Of a stretch of 64,000 bases of DNA, positions 26,855 through 35,744 are shown piece after piece (position 1 is the first letter of the stretch; the number at the start of each line of letters is the position of its first letter). Source of the DNA: Arthrospiribacter ruber (GTDB taxonomy: Bacteria > Bacteroidota > Bacteroidia > Cytophagales > Cyclobacteriaceae); assembly GCF_019343195.1 (NCBI RefSeq), contig NZ_RPHB01000002.1, forward strand, positions 372,001 to 436,000, in the 5' to 3' direction. The notes beneath the pieces are model-generated. The model did no database searches. It saw nothing but the letters and a program-made list of their open reading frames with translations, and had not been told where the DNA came from. The position numbers and the translations under genes are program-made.

Positions 26855-27325
26855 ATGTCAGCACCAACAGAAAAAATCTCAATTCTTTACGTAGATGATG
26901 AAGAAAACAACCTTCAGGCATTTAAAGCTACATTCAGAAGGGACTATAAAATTCATTTGGCCATTTCAGCCGCAGAAGCCAGAACTGTATTGAATGAAGA
27001 AAAAATTGACATTATCATCACAGATCAAAGAATGCCCCAAGAAACAGGTGTGGATTTCCTGGCCTCTGTGATTGAAAAACATCCGGATCCTATACGGATC
27101 CTGCTCACGGGATACACTGACATTCAGGCCGTAATCGACGCCATTAATAAAGGTCAGGTTTACCATTATTTGACTAAGCCTTGGGATGAAGATTATTTAA
27201 GAAGCGTAATCAAAAATGCTTTTGAGGTTTATTCCCTTCGCAAAGCCAATAAAAAACTCACCGAAGACCTGCTCAAAGCAAATGAGCAACTGGAATTTTT
27301 GCTCAGACAAAATCTGCTTTCCTAG
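26855..27325 (+). CDS. Stand-alone response regulator with coiled-coil tail
   Basis: The 156-residue protein is a receiver domain (about 7-125) with an acidic pair DDEE near 14, phospho-acceptor D57 in IITDQRMP, and KPW near 107. A C-terminal helix then has heptad character (KLTEDLLKANEQLEFLL). There is no DNA-binding or enzymatic output domain. The receiver is most like RpfG-type regulators, without the HD-GYP part. A GTG three codons upstream is a weaker start. It is divergent from the ThiF-GNAT-kinase operon with about 200 bases between them, and may be the partner of the 7TMR-DISM kinase. It ends in a 4-base overlap with the convergent ald gene. Confidence 0.85.
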   Translation: MSAPTEKISILYVDDEENNLQAFKATFRRDYKIHLAISAAEARTVLNEEKIDIIITDQRMPQETGVDFLASVIEKHPDPIRILLTGYTDIQAVIDAINKGQVYHYLTKPWDEDYLRSVIKNAFEVYSLRKANKKLTEDLLKANEQLEFLLRQNLLS

Positions 27326-28524
27326 TATCTCGCAGCCAACAAAAGCTGTAATTCTTTGTGGTTCATCCCGAATTTTCTCGCCAGATAAGCATTGGTAAGG
27401 CTTCCGCGATAGGTATAAACACCCTTCATAAACCATTTATAGTTGAAAATCATCTCTTCAGCACCTTTGAGATCAGCCATCTGAAGCAAAATCGGGGTGA
27501 ATATATTACTCAGCGCCACAGAAGCAGTTCGTGAAACCCTGGATGCTATGTTCGGCACACAATAATGAATGATGCCATGTTTTACGTATGTAGGATGGTC
27601 ATGAGAGGTCATTTCTGCCGTCTCCACACATCCTCCCTGATCTATGCTCACATCAATCAGGATGCTCCCTTCCATCATTTCAGCTACCATCTCTTCACTA
27701 ACTACGATTTTATTCCGGCCTTTTTCTACTCTAAGTGCCCCTATTACCACATCGGCTTCCCGGATTGCCTGAGCTAAAATAAAATTATCAATAGTGGAAG
27801 TAAATACCTGCTGCCCTAAAAGCTGCTTGATTCGCCTCAATTTGTAAATATGGTTGTCAAAAACCTTAATATTGGCACCAAGGCCAAGCGCAGTCCTTGC
27901 GGCATATTCTGCAACTGTACCTGCTCCGATGATCACCACTTGCGTGGGAGGGACACCTGTCACTCCCCCCAAAATCAGCCCTTTGCCATCATTAACACTG
28001 CTGAGGTACTCAGCAGCGATCAACATCACCGTACTCCCAGCTATCTCACTCATGGCCCTCACTACAGGCATACCCCCTACTTTGTCTTCCAGATGCTCAA
28101 AGGAAACAGCCGTAATCCTCTTTTTATTCAAGGCATGGATGAATTCAGCCCTTTGCTTACCTAATTGCAAGGCAGAAATCAGACAAGCTCCCTGTCTCAT
28201 GTATTCGATTTCATCTTCAGTAGGCGGCTCTACTTTTAGCACTACCTCTGCATCAAATGCTTCTTTTGAAGAATACACCACTTTAGCCCCTGCATCAGAA
28301 TACTCCTTATCGGTAAACTTGGACAGCTTACCCGCATTGCTCTCTACATATACTGTCTGACCATTATTCACCAGTAGCCTGACTGCATCAGGAGTGAGTA
28401 CCACTCTCTTTTCCTGAGCGGCCTTTTCCATGGGCAATCCAATTACCAAAGCGTGCTTGGAGCTTTTAACTGCTGCGGGTGCTTCCTTGGGAGCTAAGCC
28501 AAGACCTTCTGACATTTCAACCAT
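27322..28524 (-). CDS. ald: Alanine dehydrogenase
   Basis: This NAD-dependent enzyme interconverts L-alanine and pyruvate plus ammonia. The 400 residues include the N-terminal substrate motif MEKAAQEKRVVLTPDAV and the conserved VKVEPPTEDEIEYM. The NAD loop GAGTVAEYAARTALGLGANI follows, then IDVSIDQGGCVET. A leader of about 30 residues precedes the core and makes it longer than the usual 370. The start overlaps tsaE by 8 bases, and both lie downstream of porX on the same strand. Related alanine dehydrogenase/PNT-type proteins without proven activity exist in the phylum, so the activity is likely but not certain. Confidence 0.88.
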   Translation of the reverse strand: MVEMSEGLGLAPKEAPAAVKSSKHALVIGLPMEKAAQEKRVVLTPDAVRLLVNNGQTVYVESNAGKLSKFTDKEYSDAGAKVVYSSKEAFDAEVVLKVEPPTEDEIEYMRQGACLISALQLGKQRAEFIHALNKKRITAVSFEHLEDKVGGMPVVRAMSEIAGSTVMLIAAEYLSSVNDGKGLILGGVTGVPPTQVVIIGAGTVAEYAARTALGLGANIKVFDNHIYKLRRIKQLLGQQVFTSTIDNFILAQAIREADVVIGALRVEKGRNKIVVSEEMVAEMMEGSILIDVSIDQGGCVETAEMTSHDHPTYVKHGIIHYCVPNIASRVSRTASVALSNIFTPILLQMADLKGAEEMIFNYKWFMKGVYTYRGSLTNAYLARKFGMNHKELQLLLAARY

Positions 28525-28960
28525 TTCTCTTGTAGTTTACTATTCTGTCCAAAGAAATCAATCTGCTCTCGTCATCTTGTACCAAGATTTCTAATAGAAT
28601 AAAGTCCGGAGGAATATATTCAGGGATTTTTTCAGCCCATTCTATCCAACAATGATTTCCACTGTAAAAATACTCTTCTATTCCGATTTCCAATACTTCA
28701 TCAGGATCTTCTATACGGTAAAAATCAAAATGATAGAAAATTTCACCTCCCGAACCATGGTATTCATTCACTATCGAGAATGTGGGACTTGACACCCTGT
28801 CTTCTACCCCAAATGTTGCAGCAATGGCTTTGATAAGGGTGGTTTTTCCGGCACCCATCTGTCCCTTGAACACCCATATCTTCTCATCTCCGCAAAATGA
28901 GACTACTTCCTGGGCGACCCGTCCAATCTCTTCCAGCTGGGTAAAATGTATCTTTTTCAA
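28517..28960 (-). CDS. tsaE: TsaE, tRNA t6A biosynthesis ATPase
   Basis: TsaE works with TsaB, TsaC and TsaD to make N6-threonylcarbamoyladenosine on tRNAs that read ANN codons. The 147-residue protein shows FKGQMGAGKTTLIKAI (Walker A), SSPTFSIVNEY, HFDFYRIEDPDE and WIEWAEKIPEYIP, the family signatures in order. No ATG lies before the conserved core; the start is TTG just after the porX stop. It is wedged between porX and ald with 8-base overlap to the latter, indicating co-transcription. It is an essential housekeeping function. Confidence 0.94.
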   Translation of the reverse strand: MKKIHFTQLEEIGRVAQEVVSFCGDEKIWVFKGQMGAGKTTLIKAIAATFGVEDRVSSPTFSIVNEYHGSGGEIFYHFDFYRIEDPDEVLEIGIEEYFYSGNHCWIEWAEKIPEYIPPDFILLEILVQDDESRLISLDRIVNYKRNG

Positions 28961-28966
28961 ATCCTT

Positions 28967-30526
28967 TTAAATGCTCTTTGGTACTAAGTGAGCTACTGGA
29001 ATAATCATTTCCTCCATGGAAACTCCCCCATGTTGGAAAGTGTCTTTGTAGTAATTCACGTAGTAATTGTAATTATTGGGATACGCAAAGAAATAATCTT
29101 CTACTGCAAAAACATAACTGGTAGACACATTAAATTTAGGCAATTTGGCATCTTCGGGTTTGCTCACCTCAAAAACCTTCCCACTTTCGAAGTTCAGATT
29201 TTTGCCCTGCTTGTACCTAAGGTTGGTCGTTACATTTTTGTCCCCGATAATTTTATAAGGTTTGTTTACCCTTTTGGTACCGTGGTCTGTGGTAATAATC
29301 ACTTCTGCTTTGGCATCATAGATCTTTTTGATAAACTCAAACAAAGAAGAATGCTCAAACCAGCTCTTCGTAAGAGAGCGGTAAGCAGATTCATTAGGAG
29401 CCAGTTCCCTGATCATTTTCATGTCTGTACGTGCATGGGACATCATATCCACAAAATTGTAGACCAATACGTTCAGGTCATTATTGAGCATGTTGTTGAA
29501 CTGCTCCAAAACAGCCTTTCCTTGATGAGCCTGAAGAATTTTATGATAGCTGTACTTGATGCTCATCCTGTTTTTATGAAGATTTTCTCCCAAAAACTCT
29601 TCTTCGTTATTGTTTTTACCTTCATCTGTATCTTCCCCTTCCCACAGGTCCGGATGAAAACGGGCCATATCCGAAGGCATCATGCCACTGAAAAGTGCAT
29701 TTCTTGCATAAGCAGTAGTGGTAGGAAGAATGCTGAAATAATTACTCTCTTCTTTGGTATTGAAATATTCTGCAATCAAAGGCTTTAGTACCTCCCATTG
29801 ATCCAGCCTGAGGTTGTCTATCACCAAAAGAAATAGTGTTTTGCCTGATTTCACATGTGGGAATACTTTTTCTTTGAGAAGCTTGTGGGAGAGTACAGGT
29901 GCATCTGACCTGGAATCATTCAGCCAGTCCAGGTAATTGTTTTTGATATACTTGGCAAATGAAGCATTGGCTTCCACCTTTTGGGTATCCAGCACTTCCT
30001 GCATACTTTTATTCTCTGTCTTTTCGATCTCCAGCTCCCAATATGTCAGCCTTTTGTAGATATCAGTCCACTCCTGAAATGTCGATGCATCATTACAGGC
30101 CATCGATATATTCATAAAATCCTGTCGGTAAGAAAGATTGGTTTTCTCTGTTATAAGCTGCTTATTTTGAAGAATTTTCTTCACCGAAAGCAGGATTTGA
30201 TTGGGATTGATCGGCTTGATGAGGTAATCTGCAATCTTTCCTCCTATGGCATCATCCATGATATGCTCCTCTTCGGATTTGGTGATCATCACCACCGGAA
30301 TCTGGGGTTTCATCATTTTGACCTGTTGCAGGGTTTCCAATCCTGTCATTCCCGGCATCATCTCATCCAAAAATATGACGTCAAAATTTTCCTCTTCTAC
30401 TTTGTCTATCGCATCCACTCCACTATTTACAGTAGAGATTTCATAGCCCTTTTGCTGAAGAAAAAGTATATGGGGCTTGAGCAGATCAATCTCGTCGTCT
30501 GCCCATAGTATTTTGAATTTTTGCAT
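28967..30526 (-). CDS. porX: PorX, response regulator with PglZ domain
   Basis: PorX is the orphan-type regulator that, with PorY, controls type IX secretion genes in Bacteroidota. The 519-residue protein has a receiver (ILWADDEIDLLKPH, D10-D11; phospho-acceptor D54 in IFLDEMMPG). A helical linker follows, then a PglZ phosphatase domain (about 200-510) with VIDNLRLDQWE, TAYARNALFSGMMPSD and IITTDHGTKRV. The PglZ part is a phosphodiesterase-like zinc enzyme in known homologues. The ATG chosen gives MQKFKILWADDE; the frame stays open 159 bases upstream, but that region belongs to the divergent gene. It heads an operon with tsaE and ald. Confidence 0.95.
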   Translation of the reverse strand: MQKFKILWADDEIDLLKPHILFLQQKGYEISTVNSGVDAIDKVEEENFDVIFLDEMMPGMTGLETLQQVKMMKPQIPVVMITKSEEEHIMDDAIGGKIADYLIKPINPNQILLSVKKILQNKQLITEKTNLSYRQDFMNISMACNDASTFQEWTDIYKRLTYWELEIEKTENKSMQEVLDTQKVEANASFAKYIKNNYLDWLNDSRSDAPVLSHKLLKEKVFPHVKSGKTLFLLVIDNLRLDQWEVLKPLIAEYFNTKEESNYFSILPTTTAYARNALFSGMMPSDMARFHPDLWEGEDTDEGKNNNEEEFLGENLHKNRMSIKYSYHKILQAHQGKAVLEQFNNMLNNDLNVLVYNFVDMMSHARTDMKMIRELAPNESAYRSLTKSWFEHSSLFEFIKKIYDAKAEVIITTDHGTKRVNKPYKIIGDKNVTTNLRYKQGKNLNFESGKVFEVSKPEDAKLPKFNVSTSYVFAVEDYFFAYPNNYNYYVNYYKDTFQHGGVSMEEMIIPVAHLVPKSI

Positions 30527-30577
30527 AAAATCAGGTTTATTTCTTTTAAAATTATAATTACTTTTGGAACCAATCAA

Positions 30578-31816
30578 ATGTCCGAGACATTGAAAAGCCA
30601 CAAGATTCTGAATGATCCCGTTTACGGATTTATCACCATACCGAGCGAACTCATTTTTTCTATCATTGATCACCCTTACTTCCAAAGGTTACGGCGTATC
30701 AAGCAGCTGGGTTTAACAGACTTCGTGTATCCCGGTGCTTTGCACACCCGATTCCACCATGCATTGGGAGCTATGCACCTGATGACCATTACTTTGGACA
30801 ATCTCCGCAACAAAGGCAATGAAATCAGTGAAGAAGAATATGAAGCCTCTCTAATAGCCATTCTACTGCACGATGTAGGCCATGGACCTTTTTCGCATGC
30901 TTTGGAATTCAGCCTTTTGCAAAACATCCCCCATGAATCTCTTTCACTGCTCATTATTGAAGAACTCAACCGACAATTTGACGGAAAACTAGAACTGGCC
31001 CTTAAAATTTTCCGAAATCAATATGAAAGAAAATTTTTTCATCAGCTGGTATCCAGTCAGCTGGACATAGACAGACTGGATTACCTTCAGCGGGACTGTT
31101 TCTTCACCGGGGTGTCAGAAGGCACTATAGGAGCAGATAGGATCATCAAGATGATGGACATCAAAAATGACCAACTGGTAGTAGAGGAAAAAGGGCTTTA
31201 CAGCATTGAAAATTTCCTTTCGGCCAGGCGATTGATGTATTGGCAGGTATACCTGCACAAGACCACCGTCTCTGCCGAAAAAATGCTTATCAACCTCATC
31301 ATGAGGGGAAAAGAGATACAGCAGGGAAGGGGAAAGCTTAAAGGCACTGAAGAACTCATATACTTCCTTGAAAATGACTTTCGCTATTATGATTTTCAAA
31401 ACTCCAGAGAGTTGCTGGACAGGTTCCTTACCTTGGATGACTTTGATATATGGGGAGCCATCAAACTCTGGAAAAATGAGTCAGATTATATCCTGAGGAA
31501 TATTTCAGAAATGTTTCTGACAAGAAAATTATACAAAATCAGTCTCAGAAGTGAGGAGTTTGGCGTTGAAGAAATAGAAGAACTCAAAGAAAAGACGAGA
31601 TCACGACTGAATATTCCTGAAGACGACCTTCATTATTTTTTCAATCACGGTTCAATCAGCAACAATGCTTACCTGAATAAGGAACGTATATTTGTATTGA
31701 CTAAAAAAGGAAAAATAATAGACGTAGCACAGGCAGCAGACTTACCAAATATCAAGGCCATGAGCAAAATCGTGAAAAAACATTATGTCTGCCTGGCTAA
31801 AAACATCAGCCGATAA
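30578..31816 (+). CDS. HD-domain phosphohydrolase (dNTPase/SAMHD1-like)
   Basis: The 412-residue protein has an HD domain near its start: HPYFQRLRRIKQLGLTDFVY, then TRFHHALGAMHLM, ILLHDVGHGPFSHALE and QLDIDRLDYLQRDCFFTGV, giving the full H...HD...D metal set. This arrangement is that of deoxyguanosinetriphosphate triphosphohydrolase-like enzymes and SAMHD1, which break down dNTPs. A C-terminal helical domain of unknown role follows. The first ATG after a TACTTTTG box (30559-30566) was taken as the start. It is followed after 11 bases by lpxD and is probably the first gene of the lipid A operon. That link is recurrent but not understood. Confidence 0.85.
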   Translation: MSETLKSHKILNDPVYGFITIPSELIFSIIDHPYFQRLRRIKQLGLTDFVYPGALHTRFHHALGAMHLMTITLDNLRNKGNEISEEEYEASLIAILLHDVGHGPFSHALEFSLLQNIPHESLSLLIIEELNRQFDGKLELALKIFRNQYERKFFHQLVSSQLDIDRLDYLQRDCFFTGVSEGTIGADRIIKMMDIKNDQLVVEEKGLYSIENFLSARRLMYWQVYLHKTTVSAEKMLINLIMRGKEIQQGRGKLKGTEELIYFLENDFRYYDFQNSRELLDRFLTLDDFDIWGAIKLWKNESDYILRNISEMFLTRKLYKISLRSEEFGVEEIEELKEKTRSRLNIPEDDLHYFFNHGSISNNAYLNKERIFVLTKKGKIIDVAQAADLPNIKAMSKIVKKHYVCLAKNISR

Positions 31817-31827
31817 AGAAATTGAAA

Positions 31828-32850
31828 ATGGAATTCTCTTTAGAACAAATCGCGGGAATACTTGGAGGAAAAGTTGAGGGCGACGGAAATCTCAAAGTCA
31901 ACCGTTTGGACAAAATCCAGGAAGGAAAACCCGGAGGTATAGGTTTCCTGGCAAACGAAAAATATGAGCCACACCTGTATACCACTGAGGCGACAGCAGT
32001 GATCGTATCGGATGATTTTGAAGCAAAAAGCCCTGTACCTTGTGCCTTGATCAGGGTAAAAAATGCCTATAATGGCTTTACCACCTTATTGGAAACTTAT
32101 GCCCAACTCACGAAAATGTCAAAATCAGGTGTCGAACAGCCTTCTTTTTGTGACGAAAGCAGCACCCTGGGTGAGGGCTGTTACCGAGCTGCATTTTCCT
32201 ACATCGGCAAAAACTGTAAGATCGGAAATAATGTAAAAATCCATGCCCAGGTAAGCATAGGAGATGATGTCACCATTGGTGATAACTGCATCTTGTATTT
32301 CGGTGTCAAAGTCAAAAATGGAAGCAGAATAGGAAACAATTGTGAAATCCATTCCGGAGCTGTCATAGGATCTGATGGATTTGGCTTTGCCCCACAGGAT
32401 GATGGCAGCTATAGAAATATCCCTCAAATTGGAAATGTGATCCTGGAAGACAATGTGAGCATAGGAGCCAACACAACCATAGACTGCGCCACCATGGGCA
32501 GCACAGTGATCCGAAAAGGGGCTAAAATAGACAATTTGGTCCAGATCGCCCATAATGTGGAAATCGGTGAAAATACAGTAATCGCCTCCCAGGCTGGAAT
32601 TTCGGGATCTACAGTGATAGGCAAAAACTGTGTAATAGCAGGCCAAGTGGGAATCGTAGGTCATATCAAAATCGCTGACAACACCACCATAGGAGCAAAA
32701 ACAGGCATTACAAAAAGTATTCTTAAACCAGGTCAAACTATCTTCGGATACATGGGAATGGAGATAAAAGATTTCCTCAAATCTTACTCTATATTCAAAA
32801 ATCTTCCGCAGGTACAGGATAAATTAAAGGAACTGGAAAAAAAACTATAA
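31828..32850 (+). CDS. lpxD: LpxD, UDP-3-O-acyl-glucosamine N-acyltransferase
   Basis: LpxD adds the second 3-hydroxyacyl chain (from acyl-ACP) to UDP-3-O-acylglucosamine in lipid A synthesis. The 340-residue protein has the N-terminal uridine-binding region (QIAGILGGKVEGDGNLKV, GIGFLANEKY). A left-handed beta-helix of hexapeptide repeats follows (IGDDVTIGDN, IGNNCEIHSGAVIGSDGFGF). The conserved QIAHNVEIGENTVIASQAG carries the catalytic His. A C-terminal helix ends the chain. An in-frame TTG lies two codons upstream. It is followed by lpxC-fabZ and lpxA in the canonical order. Confidence 0.97.
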   Translation: MEFSLEQIAGILGGKVEGDGNLKVNRLDKIQEGKPGGIGFLANEKYEPHLYTTEATAVIVSDDFEAKSPVPCALIRVKNAYNGFTTLLETYAQLTKMSKSGVEQPSFCDESSTLGEGCYRAAFSYIGKNCKIGNNVKIHAQVSIGDDVTIGDNCILYFGVKVKNGSRIGNNCEIHSGAVIGSDGFGFAPQDDGSYRNIPQIGNVILEDNVSIGANTTIDCATMGSTVIRKGAKIDNLVQIAHNVEIGENTVIASQAGISGSTVIGKNCVIAGQVGIVGHIKIADNTTIGAKTGITKSILKPGQTIFGYMGMEIKDFLKSYSIFKNLPQVQDKLKELEKKL

Positions 32851-32889
32851 CTTTACAGGCTCATCGCCAAAGAAAAGATTGAATTATCT

Positions 32890-34284
32890 ATGCGGGTAAA
32901 ACAACACACCATCAAAAATAAAGTAACTGTTTCAGGAGTAGGACTTCACACCGGAGTAATTTCAAATTTGACTTTTTTACCTGCACCTCCCAACCACGGA
33001 TTTAAGTTCCAAAGATTAGATCTGGAAGGAATGCCCATAATCGATGCTGATGTGGACAATGTCGTGGACATCTCCAGAGGAACTACTTTGGAGCAAAGTG
33101 GAGCTAGGGTTTTTACGGTCGAGCACGTACTTGCAGCTTTGGTAGGTTTGGAACTGGACAATGTCCTGATGCAACTCGACGGACCTGAACCACCGATTTT
33201 GGATGGTTCTTCCATACAATTTATAGAAGCCCTGGAAAGAGCCGGAACTGAAGAACAAAACGCCTTAAGGCGCTTTTTCGAAGTACCTGAGAGCATCACT
33301 TACAGAGACCCTTCCAGAGAAGTAGAAATAGCTGCACTGCCTTTGGACGATTATAGAGTGACCGTCATGGTAGATTACAACTCCCCAGTTTTGGGAAGTC
33401 AGCATGCCTCCATCATGGATATCAGTCAGTTTAAGTCTGAAATCGCTTCCTGCAGGACATTCTGCTTCCTTCATGAACTCGAAATGCTCTACAACCAAAA
33501 CCTGATCAAAGGTGGTGACCTCAACAATGCCATTGTAGTGGTAGACCGTGTAGTTGCAGACTCCGAACTGGAAAATCTGGCCAGAATGTTCAATAAAGAC
33601 AAAGTCGAAGTCAGAAAAGAAGGCATTCTCAACAATGTAGAACTTAGGTATAAAAATGAACCTGCACGGCACAAACTTCTAGATGTGGTAGGAGACTTGG
33701 CTTTAGTAGGCAGGCCACTGAAAGCCCAAATCCTGGCTGCAAGGCCCGGACATGCTGCTAATGTAGCCTTTGCCAAAAAACTCAAAAGAGCCTGGGAAAA
33801 AATCGGACCTTCCCATATTCCGCATTATGATCCCAAGCTGCCTCCTGTGATGGATATCAATCAGATCAGCAATATCCTTCCCCACAGGTATCCATTTCAG
33901 TTGCTGGACAAAATCATTTACCTGGATGAGACAGTTGTCGCAGGGGTGAAAAATGTCACCATCAACGAACCTTTTTTCATGGGACACTTTCCCAACAACC
34001 CAGTTATGCCGGGTGTACTTCAAGTGGAAGCAATGGCACAGACGGGAGGGATTTTAGTATTGAGTACCGTAGAAGATCCTGAAAATTACTGGACTTATTT
34101 TCTTGGGATTGAAAGCTGTAAGTTCAGAAAAATGGTGTTGCCTGGCGACACTTTGGTTTTTAAGTGTGAGCTGTTAGCTCCGATAAGAAGGGGAATTGCC
34201 AAAATGAAAGGCGAGGCTTTTGTTGGCAATACCTTGGTTTGTGAAGCTGTAATGACAGCCAGTATTGTAAGAAAAGAATCATGA
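32890..34284 (+). CDS. lpxC/fabZ: Bifunctional LpxC-FabZ (lipid A deacetylase / hydroxyacyl-ACP dehydratase)
   Basis: Two enzymes are in one chain of 464 residues. LpxC (about 1-305) is the zinc deacetylase of the committed lipid A step. It has H79 in the EHVLAAL motif, H261 and D265 in HKLLDVVGDL as zinc ligands, and H288 in RPGHAANVAFAK. FabZ (about 318-464) dehydrates 3-hydroxyacyl-ACP and has LPHRYPFQLLDK, MGHFPNNPVMPG (H366) and VEAMAQTGG (E380). The fusion is a known Bacteroidota feature and joins two enzymes that compete for the same hydroxyacyl-ACP pool. It lies 39 bases after lpxD and shares an ATGA with lpxA. FtsH, whose gene end opens this window, degrades LpxC in enterobacteria; whether it does so here is unknown. 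Confidence 0.97.
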   Translation: MRVKQHTIKNKVTVSGVGLHTGVISNLTFLPAPPNHGFKFQRLDLEGMPIIDADVDNVVDISRGTTLEQSGARVFTVEHVLAALVGLELDNVLMQLDGPEPPILDGSSIQFIEALERAGTEEQNALRRFFEVPESITYRDPSREVEIAALPLDDYRVTVMVDYNSPVLGSQHASIMDISQFKSEIASCRTFCFLHELEMLYNQNLIKGGDLNNAIVVVDRVVADSELENLARMFNKDKVEVRKEGILNNVELRYKNEPARHKLLDVVGDLALVGRPLKAQILAARPGHAANVAFAKKLKRAWEKIGPSHIPHYDPKLPPVMDINQISNILPHRYPFQLLDKIIYLDETVVAGVKNVTINEPFFMGHFPNNPVMPGVLQVEAMAQTGGILVLSTVEDPENYWTYFLGIESCKFRKMVLPGDTLVFKCELLAPIRRGIAKMKGEAFVGNTLVCEAVMTASIVRKES

Positions 34285-35060
34285 TCAGCAATTTATCCCA
34301 TATAGGAAAAAATACAGTCATCGGAGAAGGGGTGCAAATCGACGCTTTCACGATGGTACATGATAATGTAGAGATCGGTGAGGGAACTTGGATAGGTTCT
34401 AATGTCACCATTTTTCCCGGTGCCAGGATCGGCAAGAACTGCAAAATTTTCCCCGGTGCCGTTATATCAGCTATCCCTCAGGACCTTAAATTCCAAGGAG
34501 AAGAATCCACAGTGGAAATAGGAGACAATACAACCATCCGTGAATGTGTCACCATCAGCCGTGGTACTCTGGACAAGCGTACCACTAAAGTCGGCAAAAA
34601 CTGCCTCCTGATGGCCTATGTTCACATCGCTCATGATTGTTTTGTAGGGGACAATGTGATCATAGCCAATTCCGTACAGGTTGCAGGCCATGTCAATGTG
34701 GACGATTGGGCAATTATCGGCGGAAGCAGCGCCATACATCAGTTTGTCAAAATAGGTATGCATGCCATGATTTCAGGGGGCTCATTGGTAAGAAAAGATG
34801 TACCCCCTTTCACTAAGGCGGCAAGAGAACCGCTCAGCTATGCAGGGGTCAACAGCCTTGGCTTAAGACGCAGAGGCTTCTCAAGCGAAGCCATCAGCCA
34901 CATTCAGGAGGTTTACCGCTATCTTTTCCTCAATAGCATGAACAACTCCAGGGCCTTGGAAGAAATCGAAATCAACCTGCCAGCTACCAAGGAAAGGGAT
35001 GAAATCGTCAACTTCATCCGGTCTTCTGAAAGAGGGGTGATGAAAGGTTATATCAGCTAA
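34281..35060 (+). CDS. lpxA: LpxA, UDP-N-acetylglucosamine O-acyltransferase
   Basis: LpxA catalyses the first step of lipid A synthesis, moving a 3-hydroxyacyl chain from ACP to UDP-GlcNAc. The 259-residue protein is a hexapeptide-repeat beta-helix (IGKNTVIGEGVQIDAFTMVH). It has the active-site AHDCFVGDNVIIANSVQVAG and HQFVKIGMHAMISGGS, then VNSLGLRRRGFSSEAI and a C-terminal helical domain. It overlaps lpxC-fabZ by four bases and is the last of the three lipid A genes. A small ABC ATPase gene follows after 2 bases. Confidence 0.97.
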   Translation: MISNLSHIGKNTVIGEGVQIDAFTMVHDNVEIGEGTWIGSNVTIFPGARIGKNCKIFPGAVISAIPQDLKFQGEESTVEIGDNTTIRECVTISRGTLDKRTTKVGKNCLLMAYVHIAHDCFVGDNVIIANSVQVAGHVNVDDWAIIGGSSAIHQFVKIGMHAMISGGSLVRKDVPPFTKAAREPLSYAGVNSLGLRRRGFSSEAISHIQEVYRYLFLNSMNNSRALEEIEINLPATKERDEIVNFIRSSERGVMKGYIS

Positions 35061-35062
35061 AT

Positions 35063-35698
35063 ATGGTAGGACTGGACTTGACCGAAGCCGGAAAGCGGTT
35101 CCAGTACGAATGGATCTTCAAAGCGCTTAGTTTCCACATCCCCGCAGGGAGCAAATGTGTGGTGACTGGAAGCAATGGATCCGGAAAGTCCACCTTGCTC
35201 AAGTGCCTTTCTGCGGTTCAACCATTGACTGAAGGCAGTATCGATTATAATTTTCAAGAAAAAAAAATTAAGGAAACTGAAATCTTTGAATATTTGGCCA
35301 TAAGTGCGCCTTACCTCGAACTTCCTGAAGAGTTTACCTTATCAGAATTGCTGTCTTTTCATTTCAAATTTAAAAGTCCACTCGAAGGCTTAGATCATGA
35401 AGAAATGGTAAAATTGATGTATCTGGACAACCAAAAAGACAAATACATCAGCCAGTTCAGTTCGGGAATGAAACAAAGACTGAAGCTAGGTCTTTGTCTT
35501 TTTTCTGAGGCTCCCCTCTTATTTTTGGACGAGCCAACTTCCAATCTGGATAGCAAAGGGGTAGATTGGTACTTGAAAATGATGGGCCTCTACGCCAAAG
35601 AAAAAACAGTGGTAATCTGTAGCAATGAACCAAAAGAATATGGCTTTTGTGACATACAAATACACATTGAAGATTATAAGCTCCGCCCAAAGCTTTGA
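35063..35698 (+). CDS. Small ABC transporter ATP-binding protein
   Basis: The 211-residue ATPase has Walker A TGSNGSGKSTLLKCLSAV, the signature FSSGMKQRLKLGL and Walker B PLLFLDEPTSNLD. The usual switch His after the D-loop is replaced by Asn in VVICSNEPKEYG. The short length and this change resemble CcmA-like or membrane-organising ATPases more than importer subunits. No permease gene is adjacent. It starts 2 bases after lpxA, so it belongs to the lipid A operon, which might mean a role in lipid or envelope export. The partner protein must be encoded elsewhere. Confidence 0.85.
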   Translation: MVGLDLTEAGKRFQYEWIFKALSFHIPAGSKCVVTGSNGSGKSTLLKCLSAVQPLTEGSIDYNFQEKKIKETEIFEYLAISAPYLELPEEFTLSELLSFHFKFKSPLEGLDHEEMVKLMYLDNQKDKYISQFSSGMKQRLKLGLCLFSEAPLLFLDEPTSNLDSKGVDWYLKMMGLYAKEKTVVICSNEPKEYGFCDIQIHIEDYKLRPKL

Positions 35699-35744
35699 TT
35701 ATCCTTTGGATTGATTTATTTTACCGCTTCTAAATTTCATTTAT

